Under the pieces are notes generated by a model, which saw only the letters and a program-made list of their open reading frames with translations, was not told where the DNA came from and searched no databases. This document shows, piece by piece, positions 1 through 8,574 of a stretch of DNA of 33,670 bases (positions are counted from its first letter, which is position 1; the number at the start of each line of letters is the position of its first letter). This DNA comes from JAQSWP01 sp050185515 (lineage in GTDB: Bacteria > Pseudomonadota > Alphaproteobacteria > Reyranellales > JAQSWP01). The translations under genes and the position numbers were made by a program. The stretch is from positions 1-33,670 of the forward strand of contig JBFWZG010000021.1 of the NCBI GenBank assembly GCA_050185515.1, in the 5' to 3' direction.

Positions 1-559
1 CGCGCCGGCGCAGCGCATCCAGCAGCCGTGGCGCCACGCGCGTGTCCCCGTCCCACAGCACGCCGATATGCCACGGCCGCGGCATGCCATTCATCTCCGG
101 CGTGAAGGAATGGATGATGACGATGGCAGGCCTGATGCCAAGCTCGAAGAACCGGTCGAGCCGGCGGCCTATTTCGGTGTGATAGGGCCAGAAGCAGGCC
201 TCGGCGCGCGCTGCCCGCTCGTCGGCCGACAGCGACGCATTGCCGGGCACCGTCGTGCCGTCGCTGACCGGTGGGATCGAGGTCGGATCGTCGAGCCGGC
301 GGTTGCAATCGATCACCAGCCGCGAGTAGCCGGACTGCACCAGCGGCGCGTCCAGCGATCGGGCGATATGCGCCGCGGTTTCGGCGGCGCCGATATCCCA
401 GCCGATGTGGCGCGCCAGTTCCGTCTCGGGCAGGCCCAAATTCTCGAGTTTCTGCGGCACCGCCCTGCTGGCGTGATCGCACAGCAGCAACAGCGGCGCG
501 GCGCCCGTCTCGTTGACGACAAGGAAGGGCGGCGGATCGCCCGGCTGCAACAGGGACAA
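1..559 (-). CDS. N-formylglutamate amidohydrolase family protein (3' end cut by window edge)
   Basis: The family hydrolyses N-formyl-L-glutamate or related N-acyl amino acids to formate and the amino acid, as in the last step of one histidine degradation route. I translated the minus strand by eye. It gives 186 codons with family hallmarks: LLLLCDHASRAVP near the start, then HIGWDIGAAE, SGYSRLVIDCNR, IIHSFTPEMNG and RPWHIGVLWDGD. The start I choose is TTG at 559-557, preceded by GGAGAG at a good distance (GGAGAGATATTTG); no ATG fits. It begins 10 bp after the stop of the ATC-hydrolase-like gene, so the two are probably co-transcribed. About the last third of the protein lies beyond base 1. 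No histidine-utilisation genes are visible nearby, so the exact substrate is open. Confidence 0.9.
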   Translation of the reverse strand, partial: MSLLQPGDPPPFLVVNETGAAPLLLLCDHASRAVPQKLENLGLPETELARHIGWDIGAAETAAHIARSLDAPLVQSGYSRLVIDCNRRLDDPTSIPPVSDGTTVPGNASLSADERAARAEACFWPYHTEIGRRLDRFFELGIRPAIVIIHSFTPEMNGMPRPWHIGVLWDGDTRVAPRLLDALRRR

Positions 560-569
560 ATATCTCTCC

Positions 570-1052
570 TCAGGCGCCTGGACGGATATGCAGATAGCAG
601 CAGCCGCCATCGCCCGGCCGCCAGGTATCGGCGCTGAAGGCGAAGCCGGCGCCCTCGAACGTGCCGTTGTCGACGCGACCGGCAATGTGGCAGAGCTTCG
701 TCATGTCGGCTTCGGGTACGCCTGCCTCGTGCCATGCCTCCTTCAAGGGACAGCGATGGAACTTGATGTCGACGCCGCCCGCGTCGCAGCGCGTCACTTC
801 CGGCGCGAACATGCGCCCCTGATCGGGCAGTGATCGCAGGAAAGCGTCGTGCAGGCCCTGCATGTCGGCCGGGGCATACTTGGCGAAATACTTGCCGCTT
901 TCCCGGCCGCGGGCGTAGATCGCGTCCTTCATGATCGACGTCGCCTTCTCCTCGCCCAGCTCCGAGCGCATGCGCTCGAAGAAATGCCAGTAGAGCATGG
1001 CGCGGTTCTTGAATGCGGCGTAGAGCTCCTTGGTCGTACGATCGCTGGTCAT
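570..1052 (-). CDS. L-2-amino-thiazoline-4-carboxylic acid hydrolase family protein
   Basis: A 160-residue soluble protein. Its pattern (YAAFKNRAMLYWHFFERM near the N-terminus, then FHRCPLKEAW and a C-terminal CHIAGRVDNGTFEG) matches my memory of the ATC hydrolase family (Pfam PF14196 type). The founder opens the thiazoline ring in bacterial L-cysteine production from ATC. Many homologues are not tied to that pathway, so only the family is assigned here. The ATG at 1052 has a strong GGGGAGGGG ribosome-binding site. The gene is followed after 10 bp by the N-formylglutamate amidohydrolase gene. Both are amide or ring C-N hydrolase families, which suggests a shared nitrogen-scavenging or detoxifying role; that is inference. 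Confidence 0.72.
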   Translation of the reverse strand: MTSDRTTKELYAAFKNRAMLYWHFFERMRSELGEEKATSIMKDAIYARGRESGKYFAKYAPADMQGLHDAFLRSLPDQGRMFAPEVTRCDAGGVDIKFHRCPLKEAWHEAGVPEADMTKLCHIAGRVDNGTFEGAGFAFSADTWRPGDGGCCYLHIRPGA

Positions 1053-1186
1053 GGCGCCCCTCCCCGTGGCAGGAGACTGAGGCTATCCAGCGCCGGATCG
1101 CATGGTCAAGCCGCGCCGCCGTATCGCGGCTGCGTTCCACCAGCCGCATAGCGGGGACGGCGCGGCAGCGCTATACATCGGCGGTC
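1053..1186. promoter_or_regulatory. Divergent intergenic region between ATC-hydrolase-like gene and EamA transporter
   Basis: A 134-bp spacer between two divergently read genes, so it should hold promoters for both. I see no convincing -35/-10 pair, operator palindrome or RNA structure. Only the GGGGAGGGG ribosome-binding site of the leftward gene stands out. Confidence 0.4.
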
Positions 1187-2104
1187 ATGACCGTCGCCCC
1201 CTCCCCGCCGTTTCCGCGCCCGACCACGCGCCTGGCCCGCTTCGCCCTGCCGCTGCTGCTGCTGGGCGCGGTCGCCATCGCCTGTTCGCCGATCTTCGTG
1301 CGCCTGTCCGAACTGGGCCCGATCGCCACCGCCGTGCATCGCGTGCTGCTGGCCCTGCCGGTACTGCTGCTGATGCAGCGCCTGGCTCCCCGCGACGAAA
1401 CCGAGCTGGCGCCGCGAACCGCGGCCGATTGGGGATTGCTGGCGCTGGCCGGCTTCATGTTCGCCGGCGACCTCGCCACCTGGCACTGGTCGATCGGCAT
1501 GACCACCGTGGCCAACGCCACCCTGCTGGCCAACTTCGCCCCCGTTTTCGTGGCGCTGTTCTCGTGGCTCGTCTTCAAGGAGCGCTTCAGCCGGCTGTTC
1601 CTGACCGGCCTGGCGCTGGCCATGGCAGGTGCCGCTACCCTCATGGGGGCCAGTCTGGACGTCGGCGTCGAGACGCTGCTGGGCGATCTGGTCGCCCTTT
1701 CCTGCGGCGTGTTCTACGCCGGATACATCCTGACCATCGCCCGCCTGCGCAGCCGCTTCGACACGCTGACCGTGATGCTGTGGAGCGGGTTGGCGACATT
1801 CCTGTTCCTGCTGCCGCTGTGCTGGGCGCAGGGCGAGAGCCTGATCGCGCCCTCGCTCTACGGCTGGCTGATCCTGCTCGGCCTGGCGGTCATATCCCAT
1901 GCCGGCGGCCAGAGCCTGATCGCCTTCGCCCTGGCGCATCTGCCGGCCTCCTTCAGCTCGGTGGCGCTGCTGACGCAGCCGGTCGTCGCCGCCTTGCTGG
2001 CGGTGGTGATTCTGGGCGAGCTGCCGGTGGTCTGGCAGGCGATCGGCGGCGTCATCGTGCTGCTGGGCATCTATCTCGCCAAACGCGGCACGCTGACGCC
2101 ATAA
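1187..2104 (+). CDS. EamA/DMT-superfamily transporter
   Basis: A 305-residue inner-membrane protein with about ten hydrophobic segments arranged as two EamA repeats, typical of drug/metabolite transporters (RhaT/YdcZ-like). Characteristic pieces are FVRLSELGPIATAVHRVLLA in the first helices, WSIGMTTVANATLLANFAPVFVALFSWL, and a second repeat ending VVAALLAVVILGELPVVWQAIGG. Substrate cannot be read from sequence; relatives export amino acids, metabolites or drugs. The open frame extends upstream to 1013, but the N-terminal extension is non-membrane, arginine-rich and reaches into the divergent spacer, so the ATG at 1187 just before the first helix is preferred. Glycerate kinase follows after 10 bp, so the two are likely co-transcribed. 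Confidence 0.9.
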   Translation: MTVAPSPPFPRPTTRLARFALPLLLLGAVAIACSPIFVRLSELGPIATAVHRVLLALPVLLLMQRLAPRDETELAPRTAADWGLLALAGFMFAGDLATWHWSIGMTTVANATLLANFAPVFVALFSWLVFKERFSRLFLTGLALAMAGAATLMGASLDVGVETLLGDLVALSCGVFYAGYILTIARLRSRFDTLTVMLWSGLATFLFLLPLCWAQGESLIAPSLYGWLILLGLAVISHAGGQSLIAFALAHLPASFSSVALLTQPVVAALLAVVILGELPVVWQAIGGVIVLLGIYLAKRGTLTP

Positions 2105-2114
2105 TCCCTGCCGC

Positions 2115-3389
2115 ATGTCCGCCGACGATCCCCGCGCCCTGCTGCGCGCCATGTTCGATGCCGCGATCGCCGCGGCCAGTCCGTCGGTCTGCCTGCAGCC
2201 CTTCCTGGCGCGGCTGCAGCCGCCGAAAGGACGCACGGTCGTGATCGGCGCGGGCAAGGCGGCGGCGGCAATGGCGCACGCCGTCGAAACGCAGTGGCCG
2301 CATCCGGTCTCGGGCCTGGTGGTGACGCGCTATGGGCACGGCGAGGCGCTGCACCGGATCGAACTGGTGGAAGCAGCCCATCCGGTGCCCGACGCCGCCG
2401 GCCGCGCCGCTGCCGCACGGATTCTCGAAGCCGTGCAGGACCTCGGTCCCGACGATCTGGTGATCGCGCTGATTTCTGGCGGCGGCTCGGCCCTGCTGGC
2501 GCTGCCCGCTCCCGGGGTGTCGCTCGAGGACAAGCAGACGGTCAATCGCGCCTTGCTGCGCTCGGGCGCGCCGATCGGCGCCATGAACGTGGTGCGCAAG
2601 CACCTCTCGGCGATCAAGGGCGGCCGACTGGCGGCGGCCGCGGCGCCGGCCCGGCTGGTTGCCTACGCCATTTCCGACGTGCCGGGCGACGACCCGTCGA
2701 TCATCGCCTCAGGCCCAACGGTGCCCGATCCGTCAAGCTTCGCCGACGCGCTGGCCATCGTCGAACGCTACGGCATCGAGCCGCCAGCGACGGTGCTGCA
2801 ACACCTGAAGGCGGGCATGGCGGGCAAGATCTCCGACACCCCGAAACCGGGCGATCCCGTCTTCGTGCACGCTACGACCGAGATCGTCGCCACGCCGCTG
2901 CGATCGCTGCAGGCGGCGGCCCAACTGGCGCGCCAGGCCGGTCTGGAGGTCGACATTCTGGGCGACGCCATCGAGGGCGAAGCCCGCGAGGTGGCGCGCG
3001 AGCACGCCCGGCTGGCGCTGCAGGCAAGAGCAGCCGGCCGGCGCTGCGCCATCGTCTCGGGCGGCGAGACGACGGTGACGGTGCGCGGCAAGGGTCGCGG
3101 CGGGCGCAATTGCGAATATCTGCTGGCGCTGGCGCTGGAGCTGGACGGTGCGGAGGGGATCTGGGCGGTGGCGGGCGATACCGACGGCATCGACGGATCG
3201 GAAGACAATGCCGGCGCCATCGTGACGCCGCATATCCTTTCGCGGGCCCGCAAGCGCATGCTCGATCCGCAGGCACTGCTGGACGGCAACGACAGCTACC
3301 GCCTGTTCCACACCCTCGATTACCTGATCGTCACCGGCCCGACCCGCACCAACGTCAACGATTTTAGGGCTATTGTCGTGGCGCCGTAA
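2115..3389 (+). CDS. ttuD: Glycerate 2-kinase, MOFRL/DUF4147 type (also annotated TtuD)
   Basis: A 424-residue cytosolic enzyme predicted to phosphorylate D-glycerate to 2-phosphoglycerate. The N-terminal DUF4147 domain (about 1-240) shows VVIGAGKAAAAMA, ALISGGGSALLALP and VVRKHLSAIKGGRLA. The C-terminal MOFRL domain (about 300-424) shows CAIVSGGETTVTV, GRGGRNCEYLLALAL and AVAGDTDGIDG. Family members are often labelled hydroxypyruvate reductase TtuD, but this architecture belongs to glycerate 2-kinases (GckA/GarK2-like). It sits 10 bp after the EamA gene and about 70 bp before pyruvate kinase. The product, 2-phosphoglycerate, is two steps from pyruvate, so the pairing is metabolically sensible. 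No strong ribosome-binding site precedes the ATG, so translation may be coupled to the upstream gene. Confidence 0.92.
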   Translation: MSADDPRALLRAMFDAAIAAASPSVCLQPFLARLQPPKGRTVVIGAGKAAAAMAHAVETQWPHPVSGLVVTRYGHGEALHRIELVEAAHPVPDAAGRAAAARILEAVQDLGPDDLVIALISGGGSALLALPAPGVSLEDKQTVNRALLRSGAPIGAMNVVRKHLSAIKGGRLAAAAAPARLVAYAISDVPGDDPSIIASGPTVPDPSSFADALAIVERYGIEPPATVLQHLKAGMAGKISDTPKPGDPVFVHATTEIVATPLRSLQAAAQLARQAGLEVDILGDAIEGEAREVAREHARLALQARAAGRRCAIVSGGETTVTVRGKGRGGRNCEYLLALALELDGAEGIWAVAGDTDGIDGSEDNAGAIVTPHILSRARKRMLDPQALLDGNDSYRLFHTLDYLIVTGPTRTNVNDFRAIVVAP

Positions 3390-3462
3390 TGTGCCAGCCT
3401 CGAAATCGTCAGACCATCTCCTGCCGCATTCGTCCCGTTGGATGGGGCGACGCACCAGACCG

Positions 3463-4893
3463 ATGAGCCCCATGCGACGCAACCGCAGCACCAAGATCAT
3501 CGCCACGCTGGGTCCGGCCAGTTCGACCCGCGAGCGCATCCGCGAGCTGTTCCTGGCCGGCGCCGACGTGTTCCGGTTGAATTTCAGCCATGGCACGCCG
3601 GAAGACCATGCCGCCCGCGTCAAGGCGGTGCGGGCGCTGGAAAAGGAATTCGGCCGGCCGGTCGGCATTCTGATGGACCTGCAGGGGCCGAAGCTGCGTC
3701 TCGGCAAGTTCGGCGGCGTTGGCAAGGCCGAGCTGCGCACCGGCGAGAGCTTCCGGCTCGAACTGGATGGCGGGCCGGGCGACGAGCGGCGCGCGCCGCT
3801 GCCCCATCCCGAAGTCTTCAAGGCCGCGAGAAAAGGCAGCGCCATCCTGATCGACGACGGCAAGGTGCATCTGCGCGTGTCGAAAATCGGCAGCGACTTC
3901 ATCGAGACCGAGGTCGTCGTCGGCGGTACGGTGTCCAACCACAAGGGCGTCAACCTGCCCGACGTGCTGCTGCCGCTATCGGCGATGACACCGAAGGACC
4001 GTCGCGACCTGACGACCGGGCTGGATCTGGGAGCCGACTGGGTCGCCCTCTCCTTCGTGCAGCGCGCCGACGACGTCGCCGAACTGCGCAAGCTCGTGGC
4101 CGGCCGAGCCGCCGTCATGGCGAAACTGGAGAAGCCGGCGGCGATCGAGCATCTCGACGAGATTCTCGATCTGTCCGACGCCATCATGGTGGCGCGCGGC
4201 GATCTCGGCGTCGAGATGCCGCCGGAGGACGTGCCGCCGACCCAGAAGCGCATCCTTCGCCGCTGCCACGCCACCGGCACGCCGGCGGTGGTGGCGACCC
4301 AGATGCTGGATTCGATGGTCCATGCGCCGACGCCGACGCGGGCGGAAGCCTCCGACGTGGCGACCGCCGTCTATGACGGCGCCGATGCGGTGATGCTGTC
4401 GGCCGAAACCGCGTCCGGCGACTACCCGCTGGAAGCGGTCCGCATCATGGACCGCATCCTGGTGCGCGTCGAACGCGATCCGACGTATCAGCGGCTGATG
4501 GAAGCGGGACGCTCGGAGCCGGAGCCGACCACGGCCGACGCGATCAGCGCCGCCGCGCGCCAGTGCGCGCAGACCCTTTCGGCCGCCGCCATCGTCACCT
4601 ACACGACCTCGGGATCGACCACGCTGCGCGCCGCCCGCGAGCGGCCCGGCGTGCCGATATTGTGCCTGACCCCCAGGCTTGAGACGGCGCGACGCATGGC
4701 GCTGGTGTGGGGTACGCATTCGGCGCAGACTTCCGACGCGCATAATTTCGCCGACATGGTCGACAAGGCCCGGCGCATTGCCGTACGCGAGGGGCTGGCG
4801 GAAGCCGGTCAGCGGCTGGTGATCACCGCCGGCGTGCCGTTCGGCACCCCCGGCGCAACCAATATCCTGCGCATCGCCATCATCGAGCAGTAG
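3463..4893 (+). CDS. pyk: Pyruvate kinase
   Basis: A 476-residue glycolytic enzyme converting phosphoenolpyruvate and ADP to pyruvate and ATP. It begins MSPMRRNRSTKIIATLGPAS and carries the substrate-binding LMDLQGPKLRLG, the active-site lysine strand MAKLEKPAAIEHLDEI, the metal-binding MVARGDLGVEMP and the TQMLDSM...AEASDVATAVYDGADAVMLSAETA segment. The C-terminal domain (about 350-476) is present, so the length is normal. The frame is open from 3373, but residues before MSPMRR do not resemble the family. The ATG at 3463 is chosen, with 3472 (MRRNRS) nearly as likely; neither has a clear ribosome-binding site. Probably in one operon with the glycerate kinase. It converges on the phenylacetate-CoA ligase gene with only 10 bp between stops. 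Confidence 0.96.
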   Translation: MSPMRRNRSTKIIATLGPASSTRERIRELFLAGADVFRLNFSHGTPEDHAARVKAVRALEKEFGRPVGILMDLQGPKLRLGKFGGVGKAELRTGESFRLELDGGPGDERRAPLPHPEVFKAARKGSAILIDDGKVHLRVSKIGSDFIETEVVVGGTVSNHKGVNLPDVLLPLSAMTPKDRRDLTTGLDLGADWVALSFVQRADDVAELRKLVAGRAAVMAKLEKPAAIEHLDEILDLSDAIMVARGDLGVEMPPEDVPPTQKRILRRCHATGTPAVVATQMLDSMVHAPTPTRAEASDVATAVYDGADAVMLSAETASGDYPLEAVRIMDRILVRVERDPTYQRLMEAGRSEPEPTTADAISAAARQCAQTLSAAAIVTYTTSGSTTLRAARERPGVPILCLTPRLETARRMALVWGTHSAQTSDAHNFADMVDKARRIAVREGLAEAGQRLVITAGVPFGTPGATNILRIAIIEQ

Positions 4894-4903
4894 CCGACCT
4901 GTC

Positions 4904-6208
4904 CTAATTCGATTGTCTCAAATCTATGACGCGCTTCGCCTTACCAATCGATCGCTCAATACGCCCGACATCGACGATCTCGATCGTGGCCGTCACGCCG
5001 ATATTGACCTTGATCGATTGCAGCAGCGCCTCGGCGGTCTGAGCTCGCGTCGCCGCCGTGTCGTCGTTCATCCCCGGCCTGATCTCGACCAATACCTTGA
5101 TCGCATCGAGCCGTCCGTCGCGACTAAGCTCGATCACGTAATGCGGCGACAGGCGTTGCTGGCGCAGGATCAGGCCTTCGATCTGGCTGGGAAAGACGTT
5201 GACACCGCGCACGATCATCATGTCGTCGCTGCGCCCGGTGACGCGCTGCATGCGGCGCATTGCGCTGGCGGTGCCGGGCAGCAATCGCGTCAGGTCGCGA
5301 GTGCGATAGCGGATCATCGGCAACGCCTGCTTGGTCAGCGTGGTGAAGACCAGTTCCCCGACCTCGCCGTCGCGGACCGGCCGGCCGGTGGCGGGATCGA
5401 CGATCTCCGGCAGGAAATGGTCCTCCCAAACCGCAGCGCCGTCCTTGGTCTCGACGAACTCGCAGGCGACGCCAGGCCCCATCACTTCCGACAGGCCGTA
5501 TATGTCGACCGCGTCGATGCCCATGCGACGCTCGATTTCCTGGCGCATCTGGTCGGTCCAGGGTTCGGCGCCGTGGATGCCGACCCGTAGCGACGTCGAG
5601 CGCGGATCGACGCCCTGGCGCTCGAACTCGTCGGCGATCGCCAGCATGTAGGATGGCGTCACCATGACGACGTTGGCGCCGAACTCGCGAATGAGCTGCA
5701 CCTGCTTCTCGGTCTGGCCGCCCGACATCGGCACCACCGCGCAGCCCAGCAGTTCGGCGCCGTAATGCGCCCCCAGCCCGCCCGTGAACAGGCCGTACCC
5801 ATAGGCGACGTGCACGATGTCGCCCGGCCGGCCGCCCGACACGAAGATGCTGCGCGCCACCAGATGCGCCCAGTTGTCGAGATCGCCCTGCGTATAGCCG
5901 ACCACGGTCGGCCGTCCCGTCGTGCCGCTGGAGGCGTGCAGGCGGCGGATGCGATCGCGCGGCACGGCGAACATCCCATAGGGATAGGTCTGCCGCAGAT
6001 CGTCCTTCTCGACGAAGGGAAAGCGGGCGAGATCGGCCAGGGTCTTCAGATCGTCTGGATGGACCTGCGCGGCGCGACATTTGTTGCGATAATGCGCGAC
6101 GTTGTCCCAGGCGTGCCGCACGCTCCATTGCAGGCGCTTGAGCTGCAGCGCCTCCAGAGCGTCGCGACTCAGGCGCAGATCGGGATCGCTCCAGCCGGTC
6201 TCGCTCAT
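4904..6208 (-). CDS. paaK: Phenylacetate-CoA ligase
   Basis: A 434-residue member of the adenylate-forming family that activates phenylacetate (or a related aryl acid) with ATP and CoA. Visible motifs are the P-loop HASSGTTGRPTVVGYT, the YGYGLFTGGLGAHYG block, DIYGLSEVMGPGVACE, the TRDLTRL hinge region and RVTGRSDDMMIVRGVNVFPSQIE at the start of the C-terminal domain. The last residues carry the conserved lysine region GKAKRVIDL. The start used is the second of two adjacent ATGs (MSETGW), with GGGGAGAG at proper spacing; the frame is open up to 6235. No other paa catabolic genes are near, so it may feed scattered phenylacetate genes or act on another aromatic acid. Confidence 0.93.
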   Translation of the reverse strand: MSETGWSDPDLRLSRDALEALQLKRLQWSVRHAWDNVAHYRNKCRAAQVHPDDLKTLADLARFPFVEKDDLRQTYPYGMFAVPRDRIRRLHASSGTTGRPTVVGYTQGDLDNWAHLVARSIFVSGGRPGDIVHVAYGYGLFTGGLGAHYGAELLGCAVVPMSGGQTEKQVQLIREFGANVVMVTPSYMLAIADEFERQGVDPRSTSLRVGIHGAEPWTDQMRQEIERRMGIDAVDIYGLSEVMGPGVACEFVETKDGAAVWEDHFLPEIVDPATGRPVRDGEVGELVFTTLTKQALPMIRYRTRDLTRLLPGTASAMRRMQRVTGRSDDMMIVRGVNVFPSQIEGLILRQQRLSPHYVIELSRDGRLDAIKVLVEIRPGMNDDTAATRAQTAEALLQSIKVNIGVTATIEIVDVGRIERSIGKAKRVIDLRQSN

Positions 6209-6259
6209 CATCTCTCCCCGCCAATATTGCCGCAAGGTTCGGAGAGGCGCGTCACGCTG

Positions 6260-7279
6260 TCAACCGAGAGGACCGGATCCGTGCACTTTCTGCCCGCCGA
6301 TCGCCTCGGCGGCCACCTGCAGATAGGCGTCGACCATCGCCTGCGGCGTATGCCGCGCCAGGTGCGCCGCTGCCGGAGCGCGCAATCGGTCCACGATCCT
6401 CGGTTCGTCGACGATGCGCTGCATGGCGCCGACCAGCGCCTCGACGTCGCCGTTGGGATATGTCAGACCGCAGGGTCCGATGGCGTCCTTGAGGCCGCCG
6501 CCCTGCGAGCCGATGACGACGCAGCCGCAGGCGATGCCTTCCAGCGCCACGATGCCGAACGGCTCCTTCCAGATCGACGGCACCACCAGGCAATCGATTT
6601 CATTGAGAACGGCGGCGAGCTCCGTCTCGCGCCGGACACCGAGAAAATCGACGCGCTCCTCGAGACCGAGCGTCCGCGCCTGTTCGCGCAGCCGCTCCTC
6701 CTCGGGTCCGGCGCCGACGATTGCGCAGCGGGCGAATTCTCCGGCGCCGGTCAGGCGCGACAGCGCTTCGAGCAGGTGAGCCGCTCCCTTGTCGCTCACC
6801 AGGCGGCCGACGAAGCCGAACCGGTAACGGCGGCTGCCCTCGTTGCGGACAGCGAACAGATCCGCGCGATAGGCGTTGCCGACCACCGTCGACGCCATGG
6901 GAACCGTACGCGCCACCTGCTCGGACACGGAAATATGCGCGGCAGCGCCGGCAACCAGACGTCGCAGCAGGCCGGGCCGGAAGTCGCTGGCGTGAATCAC
7001 CACCCAGGGCCTTCGCACGAACAGCAGCGGCCAGGCGAAGCGCAGGCTGTAGCCGTTGTGCAGCACCAGATCGGCCCAGCGATGCAAGCCCAGCAGCTGC
7101 CGGTTCGACGGCTGGTAATGCACCTCGTAGTCGAAGGCGGGCGGCGCCTCGGCCTGCGTCGCCGTTACGACCGCCACCTCATGGCCGCGACGGCGCAGCT
7201 CAGTCGCCAGAATCAGGCTGGCCGTTTCGACGCCGCCGATGCTGGGCGCGAAGGCATAGGAAACCAGCAGCACCCGCAT
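6260..7279 (-). CDS. Glycosyltransferase family 4 protein
   Basis: A 339-residue GT-B fold retaining glycosyltransferase that would move a sugar from a nucleotide-sugar donor. The N-terminal half starts MRVLLVSYAFAPSIGGVE with the glycine-rich GGVE acceptor loop. The C-terminal half begins FGFVGRLVSDKGAAHLLEAL and contains the EX7E motif as EPFGIVALE near residue 250, typical of GT4 donor binding. It has no signal peptide or membrane helix and is probably a cytosolic or membrane-peripheral enzyme of surface polysaccharide synthesis. No other polysaccharide genes adjoin it: phenylacetate-CoA ligase lies downstream and an amidohydrolase upstream, each a short distance away. Acceptor and sugar are unknown. 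Confidence 0.88.
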   Translation of the reverse strand: MRVLLVSYAFAPSIGGVETASLILATELRRRGHEVAVVTATQAEAPPAFDYEVHYQPSNRQLLGLHRWADLVLHNGYSLRFAWPLLFVRRPWVVIHASDFRPGLLRRLVAGAAAHISVSEQVARTVPMASTVVGNAYRADLFAVRNEGSRRYRFGFVGRLVSDKGAAHLLEALSRLTGAGEFARCAIVGAGPEEERLREQARTLGLEERVDFLGVRRETELAAVLNEIDCLVVPSIWKEPFGIVALEGIACGCVVIGSQGGGLKDAIGPCGLTYPNGDVEALVGAMQRIVDEPRIVDRLRAPAAAHLARHTPQAMVDAYLQVAAEAIGGQKVHGSGPLG

Positions 7280-7299
7280 CGGACGGGAACGACGCGGTC

Positions 7300-8544
7300 C
7301 TAGAGCCCGGCCGCCGCGTTGAACAGCATGCCCTGGCTGGTCACTTCCGGCCTTGCGTCGCGCGCGACGATGCCGCGCTTGATCACCAGCCGGTGGTTTT
7401 CCTTGCGCGCCGCCCGCTTGATGTCGGCCAGCGGATTGCCGTCGACGACCAGAATGTCGGCCGCCTTCCCGTCGGCCAGGCGGCCGAGATCGGAGCGACG
7501 CATCAGATCGGCCGCACTGGCGGTCGCGGCATGCAGCGCGTCGCGGTTGGCGCAGCCCAGATCGGCCATGTATTCAAGTTCCATGGCGTTCTCGCCGTGC
7601 CGGTTGAACGGCGTGCCGGCATCGGTGCCCATCGCCAGCTTGCCGCCGGCCTTGTAGAACGCCTTGAACGATTCGCGATGGCGCTCGTAGACGCGGCGCG
7701 ACTTCTCGATGACGTATTCGGGAATGCCCGGCTGGCCCTCGTCCCAGCCTCGCAGGATGTTCTTTACCGCCGCCAGCGTCGCCACCAGCCAGGTGCCGCG
7801 CGCCAGCATCTCCTTGATGCACTCCTCGTCCATGAAAATGCCGTGCTCGATCGAATCGATGCCGCCGCGCACGGCGTTGAGGATGCCCTCGGCGCCCTGC
7901 GCGTGGCTGGCGCAATGCTTGTGGAAGCGATGGCCTTCCTTGATGCCGGCCGCCATCTCCTCCGCCGAGTAGTGCGCGTCCTCGGGATTGACGCCCGGCG
8001 TCATGACGCCGCCGGTGGCCATGATTTTGATCAGGTCGGAACCGGCATGCACCTGCTCGCGCACCGCCTTGACGACCTCGTCGACGCCGTCGGCGACGCG
8101 ACCATAGCGATTGCCGTGGCCGCCGGTCATGCAGATCATGCGGCCGGAAGCCATCATGGTCGGCGCCAGCAGCTTGCCCGTATTGGCGGCGTCGCGGATG
8201 GCGAACTCCAGATAGTCCTTGCCGCCGCAGTCGCGCACCGTGGTGATGCCGCCGGCCAGCGTCGCCTGCATGTGCTCGACGCCGCGCATGACGATGCGGC
8301 CCGGCAGCAGCTGCTCCATGACCACGCCGGGATTGCCCTCGGCGCCCATCAGCGAATGCACGTGGCAGTCGATCAGCCCGGGCAGGATGGTGCAGCCCGG
8401 CATGTCGATGCGGCTGCCCGCAAAGCCGGCGAACTCGGCGAGCGGCGCGACGCGCTTGAGGACGCCGCCCTCGATCAGCACGGCGTGATCGGTCTTCTCG
8501 CGCTCGCCGTCGAACAGGCGCGCGCCGGTCAGCAAAGTCGTCAT
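7300..8544 (-). CDS. Metal-dependent amidohydrolase (imidazolonepropionase/prolidase-like)
   Basis: A 414-residue member of the amidohydrolase superfamily with a complete set of likely metal ligands: H61 and H63 in GLIDCHVH, a probable carboxylated lysine K173 in DLIKIMATGG, H214 in CASHAQG, H234 in SIEHGIF and catalytic D308 in MGTDAGTP. The C-terminal beta-sandwich ends with the usual LADGKAADILVVDGNPLADI. This layout is that of the Xaa-Pro dipeptidase/Sgx9260-type members that cleave dipeptides or acyl-amino acids, but substrate cannot be assigned by eye. No signal peptide is seen, so it should be cytosolic. It lies between the GT4 gene and the DUF2339 gene on the same strand with short gaps. 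Confidence 0.9.
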   Translation of the reverse strand: MTTLLTGARLFDGEREKTDHAVLIEGGVLKRVAPLAEFAGFAGSRIDMPGCTILPGLIDCHVHSLMGAEGNPGVVMEQLLPGRIVMRGVEHMQATLAGGITTVRDCGGKDYLEFAIRDAANTGKLLAPTMMASGRMICMTGGHGNRYGRVADGVDEVVKAVREQVHAGSDLIKIMATGGVMTPGVNPEDAHYSAEEMAAGIKEGHRFHKHCASHAQGAEGILNAVRGGIDSIEHGIFMDEECIKEMLARGTWLVATLAAVKNILRGWDEGQPGIPEYVIEKSRRVYERHRESFKAFYKAGGKLAMGTDAGTPFNRHGENAMELEYMADLGCANRDALHAATASAADLMRRSDLGRLADGKAADILVVDGNPLADIKRAARKENHRLVIKRGIVARDARPEVTSQGMLFNAAAGL

Positions 8545-8574
8545 GGCAATCTCCCGAATGCGATTTGCCGCACT